From the NCBI GenBank assembly GCA_041664945.1, contig JBAYJY010000038.1:1-31422 (forward strand): a stretch of 31,422 bases of DNA. The letters run 5' to 3'. Made by a program: the position numbers and the translations under genes. Of the stretch, positions 7,864 to 15,329 are shown in pieces. Position 1 is the first letter of the stretch; every line of letters starts with the position of its first letter. The notes below the pieces were generated by a model. That model did not search any database. It saw only the letters and a program-made list of their open reading frames with translations, and had not been told where the DNA came from. Source of the DNA: JBAYJY01 sp041664945. Its GTDB lineage: Bacteria > UBP15 > UBA6099.

Positions 7864-9057
7864 ATGAAAAAGACGAGAATGAAAGCAATAACGGCGACGG
7901 CGCTCATAATCGCCGCAGCGGCAGCGTTCGCATGTTTCGCGCATGCCGCCGGCACAAGCGCCATCCGGACCACCAGAATCACAATAGACGCGCTCGACAC
8001 GATGAACTACGACGGCGAACTGCTTGATTTGTCCTATTCACTGGACAGCAAGTGCCGCGAATCGAGCCACGAAACCTACGTCGAGCTGACCGTAAACAAG
8101 ACCACCTCTGCGGGCAAAAAGATCGTCAATTCGGCCACAGTCGATATCTATGACGAGGCGCCCGAAAACGGCTGCAACGGCTCCTTCAACACCATAACGG
8201 TGACATCGAGCGTGAACATCGCGACTGCGATCGACAAGGAACTCGCGACATGGCAGAAAAACGGATACAAAATTGCTGCCGATTTCTATGTCGTGCTTCC
8301 GCCGCTGAGCCGTCCGGTGCGCGGCGGCCGACCCGGCTCGATTCATGCCGGCGTCCCGTCATACGGCGGAACGCCCTCGCATCCCGTCACCATGCAGAAT
8401 CAGGTTAAAGTCACTTATATTGATTACCAACAGCAATGGAAATGCCTGCTTTACAAACGCGACGGCGCCCGCAAGGACGGCTTCACCGGCACGGGCACAA
8501 CCATCGATCAGGCCCGGCAGGGCGCTGTCCAAGGCTGCCTGACCACTAATAATCCTTACTGCCAGCAGTATTCAACCGATCCGACGCATACAACATGCAC
8601 GCTCGATATTCAGGAAGTCACTCGCGACGAATTTGTCGCCCCGAACGCGATGCCCACGAACGCTGTCGTCCAATGGGCCTGCCTCATGAAAGACGGCTCT
8701 GGCGCAAACTATAAAGGAACCGCCGCCACGGAAGACGCCGCGCGCGACACCGCCGCTCAGTTCTGCAAAAACAAAGGCGTATCCGGCTGCGATAACTACG
8801 CTTTCGACACCGGCTACACTACCTGCGAACAGGCCGCCGTCGTCGCTAAACCGAAACCTTCCCTCAAGTGGGTCTGCACTCTCTATAAACGCGACGGCTC
8901 GCGAAAAGACGGCTTCAACGGCGTCGGCTCAACCGAAGTCGAAGCGCGCAACGCAACAATTTCCGGCTGCAACACCACGAACAACCCCTACTGCAATCAA
9001 TACGCGATGGACCCGGCGCACACGCCCTGCAACGTGGAACTGGTCTATCCGCAATAG
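7864..9057 (+). CDS. Secreted protein with three cysteine-rich repeats
   Basis: The 398-residue product begins with a clear signal peptide (MKKTRMKAITATALIIAAAA then AFACFAHA). After an N-terminal domain of about 150 residues come three repeats of about 55 residues, starting near residues 192, 271 and 336. Each has the frame W-x-C...DG...G...A...C...YC or GC...C with four cysteines, so two disulfides per repeat are likely. Repeats 1 and 3 are closest (NNPYCQQYSTDP against NNPYCNQYAMDP). The pattern recalls DUF4189-like secreted domains, but I do not recognise the family with confidence. GAGGAG lies nine bases before the start, which is why the upstream in-frame ATG at 7756 was not chosen. A strong terminator follows. 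Confidence 0.8.
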   Translation: MKKTRMKAITATALIIAAAAAFACFAHAAGTSAIRTTRITIDALDTMNYDGELLDLSYSLDSKCRESSHETYVELTVNKTTSAGKKIVNSATVDIYDEAPENGCNGSFNTITVTSSVNIATAIDKELATWQKNGYKIAADFYVVLPPLSRPVRGGRPGSIHAGVPSYGGTPSHPVTMQNQVKVTYIDYQQQWKCLLYKRDGARKDGFTGTGTTIDQARQGAVQGCLTTNNPYCQQYSTDPTHTTCTLDIQEVTRDEFVAPNAMPTNAVVQWACLMKDGSGANYKGTAATEDAARDTAAQFCKNKGVSGCDNYAFDTGYTTCEQAAVVAKPKPSLKWVCTLYKRDGSRKDGFNGVGSTEVEARNATISGCNTTNNPYCNQYAMDPAHTPCNVELVYPQ

Positions 9058-9119
9058 TAAAAAACAGGGTTTGGATCTCGGCGTTAGGATCCGGGTTACA
9101 AAACTGAATTTAATTCCTC

Positions 9120-9146
9120 GAGGCGGCCATCCGGCCGCCTCTTTTT
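9120..9146 (+). terminator. Rho-independent terminator
   Basis: GAGGCGGCC-ATCC-GGCCGCCTC forms a perfect 9-bp stem with a four-base loop, followed directly by TTTTT. It ends the transcript of the cysteine-repeat protein. Confidence 0.92.
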
Positions 9147-9164
9147 GTCTGCTCTCGCGACAGT

Positions 9165-9200
9165 CGTCATTGCGAGGAGCGAAGCGACGCGGCAATCCTG
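9165..9200 (+). repeat. CGTCATTGCGAGG palindromic intergenic repeat, copy 3
   Basis: CGTCATTGCGAGGAGCGAAG followed by CGACGCGGCAATCC is the third copy of the family at 1862 and 4013, placed directly after the terminator. Confidence 0.75.
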
Positions 9201-9304
9201 ATGCTTTGATCAAAATTCTCTTCGAGTTTAATGTCGTTTTTGTTAATAACCATTCTTTCCGCGCAACGTCTTTTATTAACCCGCTAAAAAGCGCATAATA
9301 AGTT

Positions 9305-9883
9305 ATGATACCGAATATCATCACAGCAATTCGCGTCTGTCTGGCCTTTCCAATTGTAATGTTTATACTTCGCGGACGGCCGGGCGATTACCCGATCGCC
9401 GGCATCCTTATCATCTGCGCAACGCTCAGCGACGGACTCGACGGATTCGCCGCCCGCCGCTTCAATATGGCTTCCCTCTTCGGCGCCATGTTCGACCTCA
9501 CCGCAGACCGATTCATCATGTCCCCCGCCCTGCTCCTGCTCTCCCTCAAGGGCCGCTTCGCCTCCGCCGCCCACTTCTTCCCGCTCTGCCCGTGGCCCTA
9601 CTCCGGTTACGTCATCCTGGGCGACTTCCTCGTTCTTTGCGGCATCGTCTCTTACATCTTTCAGCGACGCAAAGACCCGTCACTCGAATTCCCGCGCCCG
9701 CCCTACATCGTCAAAGCTACTTTCTCTTTTCAGATAATGCCGGTCCTTTATGTGTGTTTCATCCAGCGGCCCAACGACTCGATTCTCGCCGGCCTTATGT
9801 ACCTCGCCGTCCTCTTCACTTTCCTGTCCACCGTCGCCTACCTCAAAAAAGGCAGCTTCGTCTTCACAGGAAAAAAGGCGTAA
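9305..9883 (+). CDS. CDP-alcohol phosphatidyltransferase family protein (PgsA-like)
   Basis: A 192-residue polytopic membrane protein. DGLDGFAARR...G...D...D (residues about 45-66) fits the family motif DGx2ARx8Gx3Dx3D, which binds CDP-diacylglycerol and two metal ions. The enzyme transfers a phosphatidyl group from CDP-diacylglycerol to an alcohol such as glycerol-3-phosphate; the acceptor cannot be read from the sequence. The protein starts with MIPNIITAIRV, typical of the family. No ribosome binding site is present: GCATAAT ends five bases before the ATG, so a leaderless or nearly leaderless mRNA is possible. Confidence 0.9.
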   Translation: MIPNIITAIRVCLAFPIVMFILRGRPGDYPIAGILIICATLSDGLDGFAARRFNMASLFGAMFDLTADRFIMSPALLLLSLKGRFASAAHFFPLCPWPYSGYVILGDFLVLCGIVSYIFQRRKDPSLEFPRPPYIVKATFSFQIMPVLYVCFIQRPNDSILAGLMYLAVLFTFLSTVAYLKKGSFVFTGKKA

Positions 9884-9930
9884 CGGCAAACCCGTCAGGA
9901 CTTCATTCTATTAGCGGTTTTATCATCCCC

Positions 9931-10020
9931 TGAATTCTGCCTGCCGTATACCGTCTATTGTTTTTAAGGGTTTTTGCTGTATTCTGAGTTCTGGCAACTG
10001 TTTTTCGTCTTTCCCCAATA
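9931..10020 (-). repeat. Degenerate intergenic word repeat, copy 5 (inverted)
   Basis: TGCCTGCCGTATACCGTCT, GCTGTATTCTGAGTTCTGG and CTGTTTTTCGTCTTTCCCC are reverse complements of the words seen after other genes. The block lies between the phosphatidyltransferase and the toxin-antitoxin promoter. Confidence 0.6.
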
Positions 10021-10067
10021 TTGCTTTTTTTCGATTGCCGTTTACAATATAGCGTACAGTATTCTGT
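10021..10067 (+). promoter_or_regulatory. Possible promoter and operator of the toxin-antitoxin pair
   Basis: TTGCTT (10021-10026), 16 bases and TACAAT (10043-10048) could be a moderate sigma-70-type promoter. ACAGTATTCTGT at 10056-10067 is an inverted repeat between the promoter and the ribosome binding site AAGGAG, in the position expected for an autoregulatory operator. It also resembles the CAGAATACTG words of the nearby repeats, which weakens the operator reading. Confidence 0.35.
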
Positions 10068-10080
10068 CAAGGAGCTCGTT

Positions 10081-10350
10081 ATGGGAACCCAGATTATCAC
10101 CGCCTCTAAACTGAGAAGTCAGATTCTCAGACTCGTAAAAGAATTAGACAAAGCGCCGGACCAGTACATCATAACCCACAACGGCGAACCCGCAGCAACG
10201 CTGATGAGCTACACCGAATACCGCAGCCTTCTCGCGACTCTCGACGTCATATCCGACCCGGAATTGGTTGGCGGCATCCGCGAGAGCAGAAACGACAAAC
10301 AGCGCGGGCGCGTCCATTCATTCGACGAAGTTTTCGGGGAGCCCTTATAA
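10081..10350 (+). CDS. Antitoxin of the Phd/YefM type
   Basis: An 89-residue protein. The N-terminal segment ITASKLRSQILRLVKELDK, then QYIITHNGEPAATLMSYTEY, is the DNA-binding fold of Phd/YefM antitoxins. The C-terminal tail, rich in charged residues and ending VHSFDEVFGEPL, would wrap the toxin. Antitoxins of this type repress their own promoter together with the toxin. AAGGAG lies seven bases before the start. The stop is two bases before the toxin start, the usual arrangement for such pairs. Confidence 0.9.
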   Translation: MGTQIITASKLRSQILRLVKELDKAPDQYIITHNGEPAATLMSYTEYRSLLATLDVISDPELVGGIRESRNDKQRGRVHSFDEVFGEPL

Positions 10351-10352
10351 AA

Positions 10353-10601
10353 ATGCGGATCGAAATAACGAGCCACGCGAGAAAAAATATTGATAAACTG
10401 GCGGCGCAGACGAAAAAACGATGCGCCGAAGCCATCCGCGTTTTAGTCGAAAATCCCCTGCGCGGCGAACCGCTGAAAGGCGAATTTTACGGCTTGCGCC
10501 GGTATAGAGTCGGGAATTTTCGCATAGTTTACGAAGTAAATTCTGAGAACGATCTCATTACAATTCATGCCGTCAAACACCGCCGCGAAGTTTATAGATG
10601 A
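10353..10601 (+). CDS. RelE/ParE-family toxin (type II)
   Basis: An 82-residue basic protein. It contains LKGEFYGLRRYRVGNFRIVYEV followed by HAVKHRREVYR, the conserved strand-loop core of RelE-type toxins. Relatives mostly act as ribosome-dependent mRNA endonucleases. Conserved Arg residues in LRRYRVGNFRIVY and a C-terminal Tyr near VKHRREVYR are in place, so the toxin looks intact. It is translationally coupled to the antitoxin. ParE-like activity on gyrase cannot be excluded from sequence alone. Confidence 0.9.
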   Translation: MRIEITSHARKNIDKLAAQTKKRCAEAIRVLVENPLRGEPLKGEFYGLRRYRVGNFRIVYEVNSENDLITIHAVKHRREVYR

Positions 10602-10610
10602 GATGAATAG

Positions 10611-10640
10611 AGATTCCTCGCTTCGCCCGGAATGACAATG
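10611..10640 (-). repeat. ATTCCGAGCGAAGCGAGGAATCT-type repeat, inverted copy
   Basis: AGATTCCTCGCTTCGCCCGG followed by AATGACAATG is the reverse complement of the repeat at 4122-4149, with one or two changes. Confidence 0.7.
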
Positions 10641-10816
10641 GATGCGGTATTGCTGTTTGCTATTTTCGCTGTATTCTGTATTCTAAGTTCTGTCTACTTT
10701 TTTTCAGCTTAGCCCAACTACCAGCTACTGCTTTCTATCTTTTTCCCTGTCTACCGTCTACTGTTTGCCGTCTACCGCTTTTCGTCTTTCCCCGGCTACC
10801 AACTACCAGCCCCCAG
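10641..10816 (-). repeat. Degenerate intergenic word repeat, copy 6 (between convergent genes)
   Basis: The longest block of the family. Read on the minus strand, directly after the acylase stop codon, it runs CAGTAGCTGGGGGCTGG, GCGGTAGACGGCAAACAG, TAGACGGTAGACAGGGAAA and CAGAATACAGCG. It fills the gap between the toxin gene and the convergent acylase gene. No separate terminator is seen. Confidence 0.65.
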
Positions 10817-13237
10817 CTACTGTTTTGGCTGCAAAATGACTATCTTCTCCATCGCTTTATCGACTTCCTCAGCCGTGTAATACATCGGGCGCGTTTTCTT
10901 CGTCAGCCACATCGGGAACTGGTCCTTGTAATGCGGGCTGTTCCGGTCGCCTGACTGGCCGCCGGGGATGACGTTCACTCCGCTCACCGCGCCCGGCTTC
11001 AGCTCGGCGGTGAACCGCTGCGTCGGCGCATGCCCGAAGTTGAAATTGCCCCCGAGCAGCCCGAAATCGGCGACATTCACGGTGTCCATCCCGCCGTCCG
11101 ATTCCTCAGGCCCGATGTTATACTTGCCGCCAAGCGTGTGCCCGAGCGTGATTTTGTGCAGCCTGCCCCACTGCCAGCCCGCTTGGTCGGCCCCCAACTG
11201 CCCCTCGATCTCCACCACGGCGTCCGTCAGACTCTTCGCTAGCATGTAATCCTTGTCCTCTCGCGTGTCCGGCGTTGTTTTGTCGTCATAAAAGTCGATC
11301 GGCATGCTCTTTTCGGATAACAAAAACGGGAAAAATGCTTCAGGTCGGGCGATATTTTCGTAAGCTTCCGCCGGCATGTCGTCCTTGAAGATGTTGAGGG
11401 CGCTGTGTTTCAACCATTTATAAAGGATCGTCGGTCCGACGCTTTGGGCGCTTTCCTGAAAATCCCACTTTTTAAGCGTTTCGAGGGAGGCCTTTGCGGC
11501 GTCGCTCAACAGTTCCGGATGTTTCGCCGCGGCTTTGTAGAGCAACGGCGTGAGTTTCTCGCCGGGCAGCGAATAGACGTCCGCCTGAATAGCGTGCATT
11601 TTTTCAGGCGTCATTTTGTCGTCCGCCTTGAGCAGGTCGGTGATTCGGCGGGCGCGCCAGCCCTTGTCGAATATGATTCCGAGATAATAAGGATATTTCT
11701 TGTCAACCTGCCGGTTGTTCGCGGAGGCGATATAGCCCTCGGGCGGGTTTTCAGCGTGCGGCAACTCATCGTATGGAATATAGCCGGTCCATTCGTACTT
11801 GCCGGACGAGCCGTCGAGCGGCAGATAGGGCGTTCCTTTGCGGATGGGAACCTTGCCCTGCCCCCGGTAATAGATGTTTCCGTCCACATCGGCATAGACA
11901 AAGTTCATGGCGCCGACCTCGAAATCAGCGAGCGCTTTCTTGAAATCGACGAGATTGCGCGCCTTGAACATCTTGAAGAACGCCCTGCCCTCGTGCGTCG
12001 GCTCGTGGCCTGTCCAGCGGAACGAAATCGCAGGCGCAAGCCGGTCTATGCTGATCATCGGCCCGTGTATCGTGTGTTTGATCGTCCGCGTCTCGCTCTT
12101 CATTCCTTCCGGCGTTTTATATCTTATTTCCACCTTCTCCTCGGTGTACGGAAGGCTTTCGCCTTTGTATATATAGTTCGTTTCCGGCTTCTGCGGATCG
12201 GGTTTCTCGACATAGACGTCAAGGACGTCGTACATTGCGGTGGTGACTCCCCATGCGATACTGCCGTTGTGACCCACCATCAGGCCCGGCGTTCCAGGAA
12301 ATGTCATGCCCACGACATTGAACTCGGGACTTTCGAGCTGAAATTCATACCAGATCGCCGGGTTCGGCATCCCCATGTGCATATCGTCAGACAACAGCGG
12401 AGCGCCGCCTGCAGTCCGCTTTCCGCTCACCACCCAGTTGTTGCTCGCAAATACCGGCATGGTTAGCCCGTGTCCGAGCGTGTCCGTAACGCTTTGCAGC
12501 GCCGCGGCCGCATGCGCATCGAACCTTTCGGCGGGAAAACTCGATTCTCCGCTTTCAGAGTAAACCGCTCCGTCAACGTCGGCCGCGCCGCTTCCGCCAT
12601 TCCATTGCGTTATTGTTATGGGGTCGACGCCGTCAAACGGTATTAACCGCATAAGCGCAGTCTTTCCTATCGTTTTTGACAATATGCCAAGCGCTATTTC
12701 AATTTGTAGCGCCGACGAAAGCATCCAGGATACGCTGCGCCCGATCGCAAATGAATCGACCGGACTCCATAATTCCGGTTTCGCGCCTATCTCTGTATAT
12801 TCCTCTGGCAGAGTCGTCATTCCCGCTATGTAGGCGTTCACGCCATCCGCGTACGCCTGAAACGCTTCCCTTTCCCACGGCTCCGCTGTTTCCCATATCT
12901 TCTGCGATACCTGCGGAAGCCCTACCATGTATACATTCACATCATGGCCTACCGCTCCCTGCCCGAACATCTCCGCTTTTTTACCGTTAGCTTCCCGCCG
13001 GTTGCAATCCATCTGCCAAAGCCGATCACTCGCCTGAATATACCCCTGCGCGAAAAATAGGTCGTAATTACTCGAAGCTTTTATGTGCGGAATTCCGTAA
13101 TTGTCGTATTTTACTGTCACTTCAGCCTTCAACCCCGGAATGTTCAGGACTTTTTTCTCGACTCCGGCGCCGACTGCGCTTCCACTGGCGAGCAGACAAA
13201 CAACTGCTATCAATAACTGGCATATTCTTTTATTCAT
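10817..13237 (-). CDS. Penicillin-acylase family N-terminal nucleophile hydrolase
   Basis: An 806-residue exported precursor with signal peptide MNKRICQLLIAVVCLLASGS. The early segment VKYDNYGIPHIKA and FAQGYIQASDRLWQMD are typical of the alpha subunit. SNNWVVSG at residue 265 marks the autocatalytic cleavage point: Ser265 becomes the free N-terminal nucleophile of the beta subunit. GTPGLMVGHNGSIAWGVT follows as in the family. Such enzymes cleave amide bonds of acylated substrates, including penicillins or acyl-homoserine lactones, in the periplasm; the natural substrate is unknown. The start at 13237 has GGAGG upstream, and an in-frame start 60 bases earlier lacks this. The length is normal for the family. 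Confidence 0.93.
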   Translation of the reverse strand: MNKRICQLLIAVVCLLASGSAVGAGVEKKVLNIPGLKAEVTVKYDNYGIPHIKASSNYDLFFAQGYIQASDRLWQMDCNRREANGKKAEMFGQGAVGHDVNVYMVGLPQVSQKIWETAEPWEREAFQAYADGVNAYIAGMTTLPEEYTEIGAKPELWSPVDSFAIGRSVSWMLSSALQIEIALGILSKTIGKTALMRLIPFDGVDPITITQWNGGSGAADVDGAVYSESGESSFPAERFDAHAAAALQSVTDTLGHGLTMPVFASNNWVVSGKRTAGGAPLLSDDMHMGMPNPAIWYEFQLESPEFNVVGMTFPGTPGLMVGHNGSIAWGVTTAMYDVLDVYVEKPDPQKPETNYIYKGESLPYTEEKVEIRYKTPEGMKSETRTIKHTIHGPMISIDRLAPAISFRWTGHEPTHEGRAFFKMFKARNLVDFKKALADFEVGAMNFVYADVDGNIYYRGQGKVPIRKGTPYLPLDGSSGKYEWTGYIPYDELPHAENPPEGYIASANNRQVDKKYPYYLGIIFDKGWRARRITDLLKADDKMTPEKMHAIQADVYSLPGEKLTPLLYKAAAKHPELLSDAAKASLETLKKWDFQESAQSVGPTILYKWLKHSALNIFKDDMPAEAYENIARPEAFFPFLLSEKSMPIDFYDDKTTPDTREDKDYMLAKSLTDAVVEIEGQLGADQAGWQWGRLHKITLGHTLGGKYNIGPEESDGGMDTVNVADFGLLGGNFNFGHAPTQRFTAELKPGAVSGVNVIPGGQSGDRNSPHYKDQFPMWLTKKTRPMYYTAEEVDKAMEKIVILQPKQ

Positions 13238-13280
13238 CAATATGGCGCCTCCATTTTGCGCAAAAACCGACTCTGAGTAA

Positions 13281-13308
13281 ATCGTATCATGACACAAAGT
13301 TATGTCAA
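13281..13308 (-). promoter_or_regulatory. Promoter of the acylase gene with a possible operator
   Basis: On the minus strand TTGACA (13308-13303), a 16-base spacer and TACGAT (13286-13281) form a good promoter about 45 bases before the start codon. TGACA and TGTCA form an inverted repeat around the -35 box and spacer, which could bind a repressor. Confidence 0.65.
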
Positions 13309-14710
13309 GAAGATAAAGACTTATTAAGCATTCTGCGTTTCTACATCTAATGTCATGTTATCCTCTTAGATCGACTGTGTTCATTTAATGAATCCGGCAA
13401 AAATGAATTCATTTCCCATGCCGCGCTATCTTCTCGCTTCCTTTAATCTTCCTGTTCCGCCAAAGCCACAAGTCCAGGGGGAATGTGTTTCCGGTTTGCT
13501 TCTTCGTGTTTACCGGTCGGATTATATTAGGACGCTCTTCTTCGCTCCCTATATAGTTACGCCAACAACGCAACTGCGCAACCTATACGCGTTACTTTTC
13601 TTGTTGATTTTTCTTTTCTTTATCCTTTCTCATCATTTCTTATCATTTTACTGCGCTCCGTCTACCGCAAATCTTTCTTTTCCCTATTTCTATCCCATAG
13701 GCTGCGCTGATCGCATACAAAGCACATTATTGGCCATCCTGTATTATTCTTTTATTTATTGCCTTTTTTGCGTTTTAGTATTCCGCAATAGCCTTTGCGA
13801 CTACATTTTTAGTAAATCAATGGTCAATCCCTTATTGCCCTCCGGACTAACACATCATAACTCACACACGGTCCGTGCGCCCTCTTCGGCATGTTCCTTT
13901 CCTTTATCCGAGGCTCTTCCCTCCGGCAGACCATCTTTTTAGACACTGCCATTTAAATATATTTTATCTTGGACCCTTTTCTCCTTTTTGAAGCGCTCCA
14001 TTAATTATGTCCACCTCATTTAATTCTACTGTCCCACCAGCCGTGATTGACAGCCGTTTGGGGCACAAGACTTATTGACATCATTTCTCGTATAATGCCC
14101 TGTGACCACTATAGTCTATTCCTGATTGCCCTCTCAGTCTCATGAAGATATGCCTTCGCTTCCTTCATATTTACTTCACAACAAAACACAATGCAACGGC
14201 CTGCTCATAATAAGAAAGACAAAAATCACTCCAATTAGACGCCTACATATACATATATGTAATAATATATATATACCCTTAAAATAGTTTCGCTTGCCTA
14301 TAATGACTTTTATCTCGACTTGAATAACAAGCTTCTTTTACTAATTTTTAAGATGGCCATGTCAAAATATTATTGATTCGGACAGATGGCGCTTGATGTG
14401 ATCTTCTGTTTGGCATTGTCTACTTCCCCTGGCAATACGTTAATCGTTTTTATCGTTGTTTTGCAACTTGTTCTTTACCTAATGGATAATATGGTCATCG
14501 CTTTATTTACAATAATACGCGTCCAATCCCCTTCCCTTCTGCTAATCCGGATTAAAGCGTTCCTTTCGCCGTATCGGTGAAGCGATTAAGATATTGTTGA
14601 GATCGTCTTGTGTGCTTTATCGCTTCAACTTCAAACAATTAACTTCCACAAAATAAAATATGCGGCATTTCATTGCCTCATAATCCTGGTCTTTCCAAAT
14701 ATCATATCCA

Positions 14711-14965
14711 TCATATTCCAATCCTTCGATAGCTTTCAGCCGGACCCATATGATCGTGTGAAATATCGAGACTCAAGAGCTGTATTTTCGTAATGCCTGG
14801 GTATTCCACACCCAAAGCAAGCGAATTTTCGTCCTTGCGCGCCTCATCCACCAGATCTTCTATTTGAGCATTAGCGCTAATGCGGTTTTGATCGCCCAAC
14901 ATATTTGGTTTAAATATTACATTCAAATTAATAAATGCTCTGTATCCGTCGATAAGACTCTGTCG
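14711..14965 (-). pseudogene. Possible decayed gene fragment
   Basis: On the minus strand a frame of about 84 codons is open. It contains LIDGYRAFINLNVIFKPN, then NAQIEDLVDEARKDENSL and LGVEYPGITKIQLL, with balanced amino-acid use unlike the Lys/Arg-rich or hydrophobic chance frames around it. After one TGA the frame stays open for about 30 more codons. I do not recognise a family. It may be the remains of a gene eroded inside the AT-rich block, or chance. Confidence 0.25.
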
Positions 14966-15313
14966 CTATGATATGGGTATGTGTAATTCCGGGTTCAAAA
15001 GCGTCTTATATCGAGTTTTCATCGTTGGGCAAACGTTCTTCCTGCATAGCCACAATCATATTCCAATGTCAACGTGCTTTCTTTACAAGTCCTTTTTATT
15101 GGCAATTGCGGACATTTTTAACCTTTAGGATGCTTTCTAAGCAGCGATTTCAACAACGGCCATATAATTATATGTCTATACTAAAGCAAGCCCAGAGAGA
15201 TAATATTTCGCAATAATACCTCTTTTAAGCCATATATTTACTCCTTTTTGTACATAAACACTTAAATGCGCTTATATGTCGCTTTGTTTATATATGGCAA
15301 AATGCTTCTGGAG

Positions 15314-15329
15314 TGTTTCACGTGAAACT
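15314..15329. promoter_or_regulatory. parS: parS-like partition site
   Basis: TGTTTCACGTGAAACT matches the widely conserved chromosomal parS sequence TGTTTCACGTGAAACA at 15 of 16 positions, and its inner 14 bases form a perfect palindrome. ParB (Spo0J) binds such sites, usually in the origin-proximal part of a chromosome, and loads partition complexes and SMC. No ParA or ParB gene lies in the window. A chance match this good is unlikely in 31 kb, and it falls in non-coding DNA. Confidence 0.8.

Noticed and set aside
13388..13942. 184-codon plus-strand frame
   Set aside because: The product is hydrophobic and biased because the strand is T- and C-rich. There is no ribosome binding site and no recognisable domain.
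14980..15010. A tRNA, from GGGTTCAAAA near 14991
   Set aside because: The matching T-stem, acceptor stem and anticodon arm cannot be built around it.
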